49,190 bases of DNA from an uncultured Clostridia bacterium (GCA_944367465.1 CALVWO010000004.1:1-49190); one strand, 5' to 3'. Positions 18,199 through 26,393 are shown, counted from the first letter of the stretch. Notes: generated by a model from the letters alone, not told the origin. Made by a program: numbers and translations.

Positions 18199-18284
18199 TC
18201 CGTATCCTCCGATATTTGACCCGCATGCGCGCCCCTGCGCGCATCCCGCTCCGCTGCGGGCGTGCGGAAGCTCCATTCGAGCGT

Positions 18285-18575
18285 TTATTCTTTCTCCTGA
18301 GCGATGATCGCCGCGGCAAGGTGTTCTTCGCGCACCGCCGCAAGCTTGCATGCCTCTTTATGCACCAACGCATCCAGCCCGTCCGTCCAGACGACGGGGC
18401 AGGCAAAGCGCGCCGCAATTTTTTGTATCTCTTTCTGCGTATTGGGCGAGGCGCTCCTGTCGGCGACGAGCAGATACACCCTGCCGCGCGTCGCCGCGAC
18501 GGCGTTCACGCCCAGCGCCAGCTTGCCCGCACGCCTGCAAAACCCGAGATAGGTCTCCGTTTTACTTCCCGCCAA
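18285..18575 (-). CDS. ylxQ: L7Ae/L30e-family RNA-binding protein (YlxQ)
   Basis: A 96-residue kink-turn RNA-binding fold. It shows ETYLGFCRRAGKLALGV, VYLLVADRSASPNTQKEI, and a VVWTDGLDALVHKEACK segment typical of YlxQ. Its place between ylxR and infB is conserved. The start is most likely TTG at 18575, 6 bp after a perfect AGGAGG that lies within the end of ylxR; an ATG eight codons earlier has no site. It overlaps ylxR by 14 bases. Confidence 0.88.
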   Translation of the reverse strand: MAGSKTETYLGFCRRAGKLALGVNAVAATRGRVYLLVADRSASPNTQKEIQKIAARFACPVVWTDGLDALVHKEACKLAAVREEHLAAAIIAQEKE

Positions 18576-18834
18576 GGAATTCCTCCTCGATGCGTGCATA
18601 CACCTCTTCCGGCACGTCCGCCGAAAACGTTTTGTTGAGAAGGCGGTATTTCTTCAGCTTTTTCACGCACTCCGCGCTGTTGCAGATGTACGCGCCCCGC
18701 CCGGGGAGCTTGCCCGAAAAATCCAGACTGATCGCGCCCTCGCTGCTGCGTACGACGCGGAGCATCTCCTTTTTCGGCTTTTCCTCGCGGCAGGCGATGC
18801 AGGTGCGCATGGGGATCTTTCTTACTTTGGGCAT
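18562..18834 (-). CDS. ylxR: YlxR-family RNA-binding protein (RnpM-like)
   Basis: A 90-residue DUF448 protein. It begins MPKVRKIPMRTCIACREEK, has the GRGAYICNS block and two conserved Cys pairs (CIAC and CNSAEC), and ends with a basic helix. In relatives it binds RNA and modulates RNase P. It starts directly after the nusA stop codon and is co-transcribed. Confidence 0.93.
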   Translation of the reverse strand: MPKVRKIPMRTCIACREEKPKKEMLRVVRSSEGAISLDFSGKLPGRGAYICNSAECVKKLKKYRLLNKTFSADVPEEVYARIEEEFLGGK

Positions 18835-19917
18835 TTATTCCTCCGTGGGCGCCTCGGCGGATTCAAGATTGAGTTTCGCCGCGGCGGATTCGCTCTTGAC
18901 GTCGATCTTCCAGCCCGTGAGGCGCGCGGCAAGGCGGGCGTTCTGCCCGTCTCTGCCGATGGCGAGCGAGAGCTTATCGTCGGGCACGACGGCGACCGCC
19001 GACTTCTCGCCCATCTGCGTGACGGAGACGACCGTTGCGGGAGAGAGCGCCTTTGCGATGAATTCGAGCGGATTTTCGCTCCAGAGAATGATATCGATCT
19101 TCTCGCCGCCCAGTTCCGCGACGACCGCATTGACGCGCGCGCCCTTGTTTCCGACGCATGCGCCGACGGCGTCGATGCGGGGATCTTCGGAGGCGATCGC
19201 CATTTTCGTGCGGTGACCCGGCTCGCGGGAAATGCCCTTTACGACGACCGTGCCCGCCTTGATCTCGGGCACTTCCTCTTCAAACAGGCGCTTGACGAGC
19301 CCGGGCGCCGCGCGGGAGACGAGCACCTGCGCGTTTCTGCCGCCGCTCTTGACGCGTTTTACGTAAACTTTGATCCTGTCGCCCGCGAGATACTTTTCGC
19401 CGGGAACCTGATCCTGCGGGAGCATGAGCCCCTCGATCTGCCCCTTGCCGATCTCGACGTACACGTTGCGGGCGTCCACCTTGCGCACGAGCCCGCTCAT
19501 GAGCTCGCCCTCTTTATCGGAAAACTCGGAGAGCGTGTTGTCGCGCTCCGTCTCGTGGATCTTTTGCAGGATGACCTGTTTCGCCGTCTGCGCGGCGATA
19601 CGGGTGAAGTCCTTGGGCGTGAATTCCTCGGTGAGCACGTCGCCCACCTTGGCGCTCTTTTTGATCTCCTGCGCCTCTTCGAGCGTGATCTCGCCGTCGG
19701 CAGGCTCCTCGCTGTCCACAACGGTGCGCGTGAGGAAGAAACGGATCGTCCCCTTTTCGGGATTGAGTTTGACTTCGACCCCTGCCGCGTCGCCGAAAAA
19801 CTGCTTTTTGTAGGCGGACGCGAGCGCCGTTTCGAGCGCCTCGACGAACACCTCTTCGCTGATGCCCTTTTCGCGTTCCAGATCGGCAAGCGCCGCAAAG
19901 AAATCCTTGTTGATCAT
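18835..19917 (-). CDS. nusA: transcription elongation/termination factor NusA
   Basis: Binds RNA polymerase and nascent RNA to control pausing and termination. 360 residues: N-terminal polymerase-binding domain (ALADLEREKGI, ALETALASAYKK), S1 domain (GLVRKVDARNVYVEIGKGQ), KH1 (PGHRTKMAIAS, DAVGACVGNKGARVNAV) and KH2 (DDKLSLAIGRDGQNARLAA). It lacks the acidic repeats of proteobacterial NusA, as usual in Gram-positives. The ATG at 19917 has AGGAG; the open frame upstream is ignored. It follows rimP after 49 bp. Confidence 0.97.
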   Translation of the reverse strand: MINKDFFAALADLEREKGISEEVFVEALETALASAYKKQFFGDAAGVEVKLNPEKGTIRFFLTRTVVDSEEPADGEITLEEAQEIKKSAKVGDVLTEEFTPKDFTRIAAQTAKQVILQKIHETERDNTLSEFSDKEGELMSGLVRKVDARNVYVEIGKGQIEGLMLPQDQVPGEKYLAGDRIKVYVKRVKSGGRNAQVLVSRAAPGLVKRLFEEEVPEIKAGTVVVKGISREPGHRTKMAIASEDPRIDAVGACVGNKGARVNAVVAELGGEKIDIILWSENPLEFIAKALSPATVVSVTQMGEKSAVAVVPDDKLSLAIGRDGQNARLAARLTGWKIDVKSESAAAKLNLESAEAPTEE

Positions 19918-19966
19918 GATAAATCTCCTTATTTTCCTGTTGTTATAACGCCGCTGCGTCAGATGT

Positions 19967-20422
19967 TCATACTTCGATGAGAAGGCAGACCTTCGAAGTC
20001 TTTTCGAAGGGGATTCCGATCTCCCCTTTCTTTGTGCCGAGACGGATAACGCCGTTTTCGAAGGCGAGCAGTTTCCCCTCGTGATACTTCGCGCCCTCGA
20101 AGGGAGCATAGAGATGCACTTCGATATCCTCGCCCATGTGCCGCGCAAAATCGCGCTCCGTTCTGAAGGGGCGGTCGAGCCCCGGGGAGGAACAGTTGAG
20201 CGTGTACGCCGCGCCGTAAGTGGGATCGAGCTCGTCGAGCGCGGGATCTGCGGCACGGTGGAATTTTTCGCACAGATCCATATCCACGCCGCCCGCGGCG
20301 TCGATGACGATGGTAAGCGACTTTTCGCGGTTGTTCCAGACGGCTTCGACGATCTCGCAGCCCGCCTCTTCGGCGACGGGACGGAGGAACTCCTCGATCT
20401 CGCGCATGGGTTTTATCTGCAT
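19967..20422 (-). CDS. rimP: ribosome maturation factor RimP
   Basis: Needed for 30S assembly. 151 residues. The N-terminal domain shows CEIVEAVWNNREKSLTIVID and the conserved GGVDMDLCEKFHRAADPALDE block; LNCSSPGLDRPFRTERDF marks the linker; the C-terminal SH3-like domain carries EVHLYAPFEGAKYHEGKL. It has an AGGAGG site. It opens the nusA-infB block. The 650 bp before it contain no clear promoter, so it may be read through from the PolC-derived gene or from a promoter I cannot see. Confidence 0.96.
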   Translation of the reverse strand: MQIKPMREIEEFLRPVAEEAGCEIVEAVWNNREKSLTIVIDAAGGVDMDLCEKFHRAADPALDELDPTYGAAYTLNCSSPGLDRPFRTERDFARHMGEDIEVHLYAPFEGAKYHEGKLLAFENGVIRLGTKKGEIGIPFEKTSKVCLLIEV

Positions 20423-20891
20423 ATTGCGCCTCCTCGGTCAATGAAAATGGCGTAAACTTTCCGCTCACGCGGCTTTAAATTACTTGCGCAAGCAGGGTTG
20501 CACTGCGCCCGTCTCAGCGACACCAAGGTAGTGTGTCGCTTCGGTCACGAAATTGCCGCTGAAATGGCAATTTCTTAGTTCGCGGCGCGCGCACACCGCA
20601 CTGCGGTGGTGCGCATAATGCGCCGCTCACCCCACATTTGCGCATACCTGCGCTTTTGCGGCAAAGTTATCAAATAACGTTGCAAAAGGCGTCACTGCGT
20701 TATGCCGGCTTGCTATAAATCACAGATACAAGCAAAATCGCTATTTTGCGCAGTATGCCTCAATTTGCCGCTCACGCGGCTTTCGGGTAGGTGTGAATGC
20801 GGGCGAACTATAATTGTAAGCCCCTAAGGTTCGCCCGCAGAGCGGGAGGTGCTGTCAGGCACAAAGTGCCGTGTCAGCAACTTCCTGCTCA

Positions 20892-20934
20892 GATCACGGA
20901 ATTTTGTCGTCCCTTTGGACGAGAAAATTCGTGA
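20892..20934. repeat. palindromic element B, ends shared with element A
   Basis: CACGGAATTTTGTCGTCC pairs with GGACGAGAAAATTCGTG around CTTT. The outer sequence TCACGGAAT-TT-TC and the right end GAAA-TTCGTGAA match the ends of the element at 15440-15566, while the interiors differ. Confidence 0.65.
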
Positions 20935-20956
20935 ATAACCCCCGAATATATGAATA

Positions 20957-20980
20957 TTGAGAGCGGCGAACCGCTCTCAA
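20957..20980 (-). terminator. hairpin after the PolC-derived gene, possible weak terminator
   Basis: TTGAGAGCGG/CCGCTCTCAA, 10 bp perfect; on the minus strand the loop is TTCG. What follows (TATTCATATATTC) is only moderately T-rich, so termination may be partial. Confidence 0.5.
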
Positions 20981-21078
20981 TCCATACTTCAGATTAAGAT
21001 CATCCTTAGTTTACCATTTTTGGGAAGAAAATGCAAGCGTTTTGCAAATATTTTTTTAATCGGACGGCAACGGGAGGC

Positions 21079-22590
21079 TCAGTCGAGCTTTTTCGCCATT
21101 TTCACGAGTTCGATAAAAATTTTCGCGGTGACGAAGGCGTCGTCGAAAGCACGGTGATGATGAAAGGTGAACCCGAAGAAATCGGCGACGTCGTTGAGCC
21201 TGTGGTGATTGAGCCGCAGGAGCTTCTGCGACATGACGAGCGTATCGTACTGCCTCTGCTCGAAACGGTACCCCTCTTCGGCGCCGTAATGGCTGATGAA
21301 CTTGTAGTCGAACCCCATGTTGTGTGCAACGAGCGAACAGCCCGCCGTGAACTTGTAAAAATCGGCGATGACGTCCGGAAGCGCGGGCGCGCCCACCAGC
21401 ATGTCGTCCGTGATGCCCGTGATCTTCACGATCTCCTCGGAGAGCCTGACAGGGCAGGCGACGAAGGTGGAGAGCTTTTCGCAGATGCGCCCCTCCCTGA
21501 TCTTGACGGCGCCCAGCTCGATGATGCGATCCATCGCCCCCATGGCGGGATTGGTGTTGAGCCCCGTCGTCTCCAGGTCGAACACGACGAACTCCCGCTT
21601 TTTGAAATCCTCCGGGATGCCCGCCTCGCCGAAGAGCGTTGCCTGCACATAGTCGCTCACGGGAACGGGAAACACCGCCTTATAGGCGGACGGCACGGGA
21701 CGGGAAGGCCGCTCCTCGGGCACGAACCCCTCGGGCGGACGGCCGCGGTCGATCTGCTTGGCGCGGAAGGAGAGGCTCCCGTTGAAGAGCTCGTTATCCC
21801 CCGTGAGGCAGACCGTATCCCCCTGTTTGATCTCGCGCACCTTTTCGACGGTCGCCTTTTTGGAAAAGTAGGAACAGCGCATCTGCGCGGAGCCGTCGGT
21901 GAGCGAAAAACTGAAATAGGGCTTTCCGTTCTTGGTAGCGCGCTCCTCCACATAGGCGACCGTGCCGCATACGGTGACGCCCTGCGCCTCCTTCTGCAGA
22001 TCGGCGATGTAAATGGCATGCTTGGGATTCGCGCCGTCGATGGGTGAATAATCCTCGATATCGAACATGCGCGGCGCAATGACGTACTCCGCCTCGGGCG
22101 GCGCCTCGCGCTCGATCTCCCCGCGATCCTTTTCGACGGCGCGCACGTCGCCGTACCATGCCCCGGGGAAGTTTTTGGCGAGCTCGGCGCCCACGGCGTC
22201 GAGGATACCGTCCTCGTGCATGCGCACGCGCTCCGCCTCTCCCACGCCGATGAAAAATCTGCCGCCGCCCTCGTCGACGTACGCCTCGATATCCTCCGGG
22301 TCGACGAACGCCGCCGCGGCGGGAAAGCGCGTTTTGAGGATATCCGCCACCGCGCGGCGGATGCCCTCGGGATCGGGCACCGCTTTGCGCACGTTCACCT
22401 CCGCGGTAAACCCTTCGGGCACATAGCGCGCGGAGACGGTGCGCGCGTGCTCCACGTCGTCGGCAGAATACGTCTTGTCGGTGACGAGAAAGAATGTGAC
22501 CGTGCGCCCCTTGACTTCGATCTTTTTCAGGACGGCGCGCCCGAGACCCGCCGCCCGGCGTATTTCTTCCAAGTACTGTTTGCTCTTCAT
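21079..22590 (-). CDS. PolC-derived protein: N-terminal, OB and DEDDh exonuclease domains without polymerase
   Basis: A 503-residue protein lying exactly where polC sits in Clostridia (after ispG, before rimP). About 1-160 resembles the PolC N-terminal region, 205-285 is an OB fold (CGTVAYVEERATKNGKPYFSF), then a Pro-rich linker, then a complete DEDDh 3'-5' exonuclease: FDLETTGL (D338, E340), HNMGFDYKF (D428) and HHRAFDDA (H479, D484). It ends right after the exonuclease. PolC proper is about 1,400 residues, with the exonuclease inserted in a PHP domain and a polymerase core after it; both are missing here and no remnant is found downstream. The clean ends and intact active site argue for a functional protein rather than a broken gene. 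It overlaps ispG by 4 bases. Confidence 0.85.
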   Translation of the reverse strand: MKSKQYLEEIRRAAGLGRAVLKKIEVKGRTVTFFLVTDKTYSADDVEHARTVSARYVPEGFTAEVNVRKAVPDPEGIRRAVADILKTRFPAAAAFVDPEDIEAYVDEGGGRFFIGVGEAERVRMHEDGILDAVGAELAKNFPGAWYGDVRAVEKDRGEIEREAPPEAEYVIAPRMFDIEDYSPIDGANPKHAIYIADLQKEAQGVTVCGTVAYVEERATKNGKPYFSFSLTDGSAQMRCSYFSKKATVEKVREIKQGDTVCLTGDNELFNGSLSFRAKQIDRGRPPEGFVPEERPSRPVPSAYKAVFPVPVSDYVQATLFGEAGIPEDFKKREFVVFDLETTGLNTNPAMGAMDRIIELGAVKIREGRICEKLSTFVACPVRLSEEIVKITGITDDMLVGAPALPDVIADFYKFTAGCSLVAHNMGFDYKFISHYGAEEGYRFEQRQYDTLVMSQKLLRLNHHRLNDVADFFGFTFHHHRAFDDAFVTAKIFIELVKMAKKLD

Positions 22591-23624
22591 CCGATCAGTT
22601 CATCCAGCCGCGCGAAAAAGACGCGCTCGGCTTCCTCTTTTTTCACACGTTCGTTCTCTCTTCCCTTCTGCATGATCACGCAGTATTCCTCGCCGCCCGC
22701 AATGCCGAGGTCGCACCCCCTTGCCTCGCCGGGGCCGTTGACGACGCACCCCATGACGGCGACTTTGAGCTTCTTCTTTACGGTGCGCACCCGCGCGTTG
22801 ACGCGCTCGGCGAGCCCGATGCAATCATAGCGGCACCTGCCGCATGTGGGACAGGAGACGACTTCGACGTACTCCCTTTCGATGCCGCAGGCGCGCAGGA
22901 TATCGTGCGCGGCGTATACCTCTTTGACGGGATCCGCGGAGAGGGAGACGCGGATCGTATCGCCGATGCCGCCGAGAAGCAGCGCGCCGATGCCGACGCT
23001 GCTTTTGACGATGCCCATCTCCTCCGTACCCGCCTCGGTCACGCCGAGATGGAGCGGATAATCGCACCGCTTTGCAAGCATGGTGTACGCCTCCACGGTG
23101 AGCGGAACGTCGGACGCCTTGACGGAGAGCACGATATCGTGTACGCCGTGCTTTTCGAGGATCTCCGCGTTATAGAGGGCGCTGCCGACGAGCGCCTCCG
23201 CGCTCCTGCCGTATTTTTCGAGGAAGTGCTTTTCGATGCTCCCCGTGTTCGCTCCCACGCGCACGGGCACGCCGTGCGCCTTCACGCAGTCGGCGACGAG
23301 GGCGATCTCCCGCTCTCCGCCGATGTTGCCCGGATTGATGCGCAGCTTACTTGCCCCCATCTCGACGGCGAGCACGGCGAGCCTTGCCGAAAAATGCACG
23401 TCCGCCACGACGGGAACATGCACGCGCGGGACGACTTCTTTGAGCGCACAGGCGTCCGCCTCGTCGGAGACGGCGACGCGCGCCACATCGCACCCCGCCT
23501 TTTCCAGCGCAAGAATTTGAGCGACGCACCCTTCCGCGTCGCTCGTTTTTACCGTCGTCATGCTCTGGACGGAGACGCTCCCGCCCCCCATCAGGACATT
23601 GCCGACCTTTACAGTTCTTTTCAT
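22587..23624 (-). CDS. ispG: 4-hydroxy-3-methylbut-2-en-1-yl diphosphate synthase
   Basis: Reduces methylerythritol cyclodiphosphate to HMBDP in the non-mevalonate isoprenoid pathway. 345 residues. The TIM-barrel part has VQSMTTVKTSD, ADVHFSARLA and KLRINPGNIGG; the C-terminal reductase part has the 4Fe-4S ligands SCPTCGRC and GCVVNGPGEA. In many relatives dxr and rseP precede it; here nrdR does. It overlaps nrdR and the PolC-derived gene by 4 bases each. Confidence 0.97.
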   Translation of the reverse strand: MKRTVKVGNVLMGGGSVSVQSMTTVKTSDAEGCVAQILALEKAGCDVARVAVSDEADACALKEVVPRVHVPVVADVHFSARLAVLAVEMGASKLRINPGNIGGEREIALVADCVKAHGVPVRVGANTGSIEKHFLEKYGRSAEALVGSALYNAEILEKHGVHDIVLSVKASDVPLTVEAYTMLAKRCDYPLHLGVTEAGTEEMGIVKSSVGIGALLLGGIGDTIRVSLSADPVKEVYAAHDILRACGIEREYVEVVSCPTCGRCRYDCIGLAERVNARVRTVKKKLKVAVMGCVVNGPGEARGCDLGIAGGEEYCVIMQKGRENERVKKEEAERVFFARLDELIG

Positions 23625-24100
23625 TTCGCGGGTTCCTGTTCGGTTTCCTTCTTTTCGATCATTTTCTGCAATTCCGCCATAAAGGAGGAGATATCCTTGA
23701 AGGAGCGGTACACCGAGGCGTAGCGCACATAGGCGACCTCGTCGAGCTTTTGCAGCCCCTCCATCACCATCTCGCCGATCTGCTTGGAGGAGACTTCCTG
23801 CTCCATGGAATTATAGATGCGCTTTGCGATATCCTCGGCGAGGGCGTCGATCTTTTCGATGGGTACGGGGCGTTTTTCGCACGCCTTGATGACGCCGCGC
23901 TTGATCTTGCCCAGATCGAACGCCTGCCGCGTGCCGTCCGATTTGACGACGAGGATGGGCGCGACCTCGATGGTCTCGTAGGTGGTGAACCTTCTGCCGC
24001 ACCCCATGCACTCGCGGCGGCGGCGGATGGTGCGCTCGTCGTCCGCCGAGCGCGAATCGATGACCTTGCTCTCCGTACAATTGCAGTACAAACAACGCAT
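23621..24100 (-). CDS. nrdR: transcriptional repressor NrdR
   Basis: Represses ribonucleotide reductase genes in response to dATP/ATP. 159 residues. The N-terminal zinc ribbon is MRCLYC ... CMGCGRRFTTYE; the ATP-cone is VVKSDGTRQAFDLGKIKRG followed by CEKRPV and KLDEVAYVRYASVYRSF. The ATG at 24100 has a purine-rich GGGGGAAG site; the longer open frame upstream crosses the promoter. It is the first gene of a unit with ispG and the PolC-derived gene. No nrd gene lies in the window. Confidence 0.97.
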   Translation of the reverse strand: MRCLYCNCTESKVIDSRSADDERTIRRRRECMGCGRRFTTYETIEVAPILVVKSDGTRQAFDLGKIKRGVIKACEKRPVPIEKIDALAEDIAKRIYNSMEQEVSSKQIGEMVMEGLQKLDEVAYVRYASVYRSFKDISSFMAELQKMIEKKETEQEPAK

Positions 24101-24151
24101 AAGTTCTTCCCCCTTCTGCTGAAAACGTATATCTTGTATGTTATATGGGAT

Positions 24152-24180
24152 ATTATACCATATCTGCGCGCATTTGTAAA
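24152..24180 (-). promoter_or_regulatory. sigma-A promoter of nrdR-ispG
   Basis: TTTACA (24175-24180), 17 bp, TATAAT (24152-24157). The leader of about 45 nt contains an AT-rich stretch, but I cannot identify a convincing NrdR box. Confidence 0.85.
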
Positions 24181-24206
24181 GAGTTTGGGGCATGCGCGGC
24201 GCACAC

Positions 24207-24236
24207 AAAAAACCCTGCCGCAGGGCAGGGTTTTCG
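24207..24236 (-). terminator. rho-independent terminator of the malic enzyme gene
   Basis: AACCCTGCC pairs with GGCAGGGTT around a short loop; on the minus strand it is followed by TTTTTTGTG. It is 14 bp after the stop codon. Confidence 0.85.
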
Positions 24237-24247
24237 CTCGTGTGACG

Positions 24248-25420
24248 TCAGATCCTCGCGACGCCCGTCTTTCTTGCCGCAGCTTTGACCGCCTCGGCAA
24301 CGGCGTCCTTAACGTGAGGATTGAAGGAATCGGGAATGATGTACTCGGGGGTGAGCTCGTTTTCGGGGATGACCGACGCGATCGCCTCCGCAGCCGCGAT
24401 CTTCATCTCGTCGTTGATGTCGCTCGCGCGGACGTCGAGCGCGCCGCGGAAGATGCCCGGGAACGCGAGCACGTTGTTGATCTGGTTGGGGAAGTCGCTC
24501 CTGCCCGTACCCATGATGCGCACGCCCGCCTTTTTCGCCTCGTCGGGCATGATCTCGGGAACGGGGTTCGCCATTGCAAAGATGATGGGATCGGGCGCCA
24601 TGGTCCTGACCATCTCGGCGGTGAGGCTGCCGGGCGCGGAGACGCCGATGAACACGTCCGCGCCCTTGATGACGTCCTGCAAGGAGCCAGCCTTCTTTTC
24701 GAGGTTGGAGATCTTCGCCATCTCCGCCTTAATGTCGTTCAGACCCTCTCTTCCTTCGTAGATCGCGCCCTTTCTGTCGCAGAGGATGACCTTCTTCAAG
24801 CCTCTGCTCATGAGCAGTTTGGTGATGGCGATACCCGCCGCGCCCGAGCCGTTGACGACGACGGAGAGATCCTCCATCTTCTTGCCGACGAGCTTGAGCG
24901 CGTTGATCATGGCGGCGAGCGTAACGACCGCGGTGCCGTGCTGATCGTCGTGGAAGATCGGGATGTCGCAAACCTCTTTGAGACGCTTTTCGATCTCGAA
25001 GCAGCGGGGCGCGGAGATATCCTCGAGGTTGATGCCGCCGAAGCTGCCCGCAAGCAGGCGGACGGTGTTCACGATGTCGTCAACGCTCTTGGAGCGCACG
25101 CAGAGCGGGAAGGCGTCGACGTCGCCGAACGTTTTGAAGAGCGCGCACTTGCCCTCCATGACGGGCATGCCCGCCTCGGGGCCGATGTCGCCGAGACCCA
25201 GAACCGCGGTGCCGTCCGTGACGACCGCGACGAGGTTCGCGCGGCGGGTGTAAACGTAGGAAAGATCGACGTTCTTGGAGATCTCGAGGCAGGGTTCGGC
25301 AACGCCGGGCGTGTAGGCGACCGCAAGCTCTTCACGGTTGGTGATGGGCGCGCGGGTCACGACCTCGATCTTGCCCTGCCATTCTTTGTGCTTTTCGAGT
25401 GCAAACTGCTTCTTATCCAT
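24248..25420 (-). CDS. NAD(P)-dependent malic enzyme
   Basis: Oxidatively decarboxylates malate to pyruvate. 390 residues, the short bacterial form without a phosphotransacetylase tail. Seen: AVAYTPGVAEPC, VVTDGTAVLGLGDIGPEAGMPVMEGK-type region (the Tyr-Thr-Pro-Gly and metal-binding blocks), IFHDDQHGTAVV, the nucleotide loop VNGSGAAGIAI, and ANPVPEI. The ATG at 25420 has AGGAG. It lies 34 bp after the LDH-fold dehydrogenase and shares its promoter. Cofactor preference cannot be read with certainty. Confidence 0.95.
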   Translation of the reverse strand: MDKKQFALEKHKEWQGKIEVVTRAPITNREELAVAYTPGVAEPCLEISKNVDLSYVYTRRANLVAVVTDGTAVLGLGDIGPEAGMPVMEGKCALFKTFGDVDAFPLCVRSKSVDDIVNTVRLLAGSFGGINLEDISAPRCFEIEKRLKEVCDIPIFHDDQHGTAVVTLAAMINALKLVGKKMEDLSVVVNGSGAAGIAITKLLMSRGLKKVILCDRKGAIYEGREGLNDIKAEMAKISNLEKKAGSLQDVIKGADVFIGVSAPGSLTAEMVRTMAPDPIIFAMANPVPEIMPDEAKKAGVRIMGTGRSDFPNQINNVLAFPGIFRGALDVRASDINDEMKIAAAEAIASVIPENELTPEYIIPDSFNPHVKDAVAEAVKAAARKTGVARI

Positions 25421-25454
25421 AATAAATGACTCCTTATGTGAGAGAATTTTGAGT

Positions 25455-26393
25455 TCAGATATTGAGAGAATCCATGAACGATCTGATCTGCGCCGCCGAG
25501 CTGCGGAGTTTTGCAAGCTCCTCCTCCGTGAAGTCGTAAGGCAGATAGCCCTTCACGCCCGTGTTGCCCACGAACGAAGGCACGCTGATGGCGACGTTGC
25601 TGATCCCGTAATAGTCTTCCAGAACGGAGGTGACGGAGAAGATGGAACCTCTGTCTTTGATGACGGTGCCCGTGAGTTCCGCGACGATGGCGGCGATGGC
25701 GTAGTTCGTGACGCCCTTGCGCTTGATGACCTGCGCGCCCGAGGAGACGGTGTCCTTTACGATCTCGTCCTTATCCAGCACGATGCCGCGCTTTGCGCAG
25801 AAGGAATCCAGCCGCATGCCCGAAACGTGTACCGAACTCCACACCGCGAACTGGCTCTCGCCGTGCTCGCCCGCCGTAAAGCCGTGGATGTTGCGGATAT
25901 CGGTATCGGTGTGCGTGGTGAGCAGATAGCGGAAACGCGCGCTGTCGAGCACCGTGCCCGTACCGAACACGCGCCCGTGCGGCAGCCCGCTCTCCTTCTG
26001 GATGAGGTAGGTGATGACGTCCACGGGATTGGAGACGACCATGACCGCGCCGTCGCGCCAGTACTTTTTGAGATTGGCGATGATGTCGCGCGCGATGGCG
26101 ACGTTCTTCGCCGCCAGATCGAGGCGCGTTTCGCCGGGCTTTCTGCCGACGCCCGCGGTCACGATGGTAAGATCGCTGTCCGAAATGTCCTCGTAGGTGC
26201 CGGCATGGATGTCCATCGAACCCATCGTGATGAGTCCGTGGCTGATATCCATTGCCTCGCCCTCCGCTTTCGCCTGATTGACGTCGACGATGGCGATCTC
26301 TGCGGCAAGCCGCTGGGTTGCGATGGAGAACGCGCATGCCGAACCGACTGCGCCCGCTCCGATGATGGTTACTTTGGTAGGTTTACGTTCCAT
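25455..26393 (-). CDS. LDH/MDH-superfamily 2-hydroxyacid dehydrogenase (malate dehydrogenase likely, lactate possible)
   Basis: 312 residues with the NAD loop IIGAGAVGSACAF, acidic D37 (VDVN; NAD-preferring), the active-site loop TAGVGRKPGETRLDL, D150, R153 and catalytic H177 in GEHGESQ. The loop carries Arg (R84) where lactate dehydrogenases usually have Gln (dogfish position 102); Arg there is the textbook determinant for oxaloacetate/malate. The overall sequence, however, is of the LDH-like branch. Malic enzyme follows in the same unit, an arrangement described for the malate shunt of thermophilic Clostridium. I therefore favour malate dehydrogenase. An automatic annotation would probably read L-lactate dehydrogenase. 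Confidence 0.85.
   Translation of the reverse strand: MERKPTKVTIIGAGAVGSACAFSIATQRLAAEIAIVDVNQAKAEGEAMDISHGLITMGSMDIHAGTYEDISDSDLTIVTAGVGRKPGETRLDLAAKNVAIARDIIANLKKYWRDGAVMVVSNPVDVITYLIQKESGLPHGRVFGTGTVLDSARFRYLLTTHTDTDIRNIHGFTAGEHGESQFAVWSSVHVSGMRLDSFCAKRGIVLDKDEIVKDTVSSGAQVIKRKGVTNYAIAAIVAELTGTVIKDRGSIFSVTSVLEDYYGISNVAISVPSFVGNTGVKGYLPYDFTEEELAKLRSSAAQIRSFMDSLNI

Larger units (their letters stand above)
20423..21078. other. 650-bp non-coding, palindrome-rich region upstream of rimP
   Basis: No gene is visible. Stems read directly (both arms): 20517-20523/20533-20539; 20549-20557/20566-20574; 20589-20599/20603-20614 (one bulge); 20640-20644/20649-20653; 20661-20670/20674-20683 (one mismatch); 20732-20738/20743-20749; 20767-20771/20776-20780; 20798-20808/20829-20839 (11 bp); 20845-20854 with 20875-20885 around 20858-20862/20866-20870; 20895-20912/20917-20933; 20957-20966/20971-20980. 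The 16-bp CCGCTCACGCGGCTTT occurs at 20461 and 20768, and its first 8 bases again at 20623. The arm 20829-20839 overlaps the alternative hairpin 20834-20846, so two folds compete. From 20985 to 21078 the sequence is AT-rich and plain. Confidence 0.75.

Noticed and set aside
15697-18219. Long plus-strand open frame antisense to infB
   Set aside because: IF-2 motifs on the minus strand are complete; the antisense frame shows only low-complexity Leu/Arg/His sequence.
20423-20985. tRNA gene or CRISPR array in the hairpin-rich region
   Set aside because: No cloverleaf with a T-loop GTTCRA motif, and the hairpins differ from each other and are not spaced by unique spacers of constant length.
20423-21078. 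Remnants of the PolC PHP or polymerase domains
   Set aside because: I looked on the minus strand for PolC-like blocks downstream of the exonuclease and found only palindromes and AT-rich sequence; about 2.7 kb would be needed for the missing part.
24101-24208. Longer NrdR start
   Set aside because: The extra residues are encoded across the nrdR promoter and have no similarity to NrdR, which begins MRCLYC or MRCPYC.
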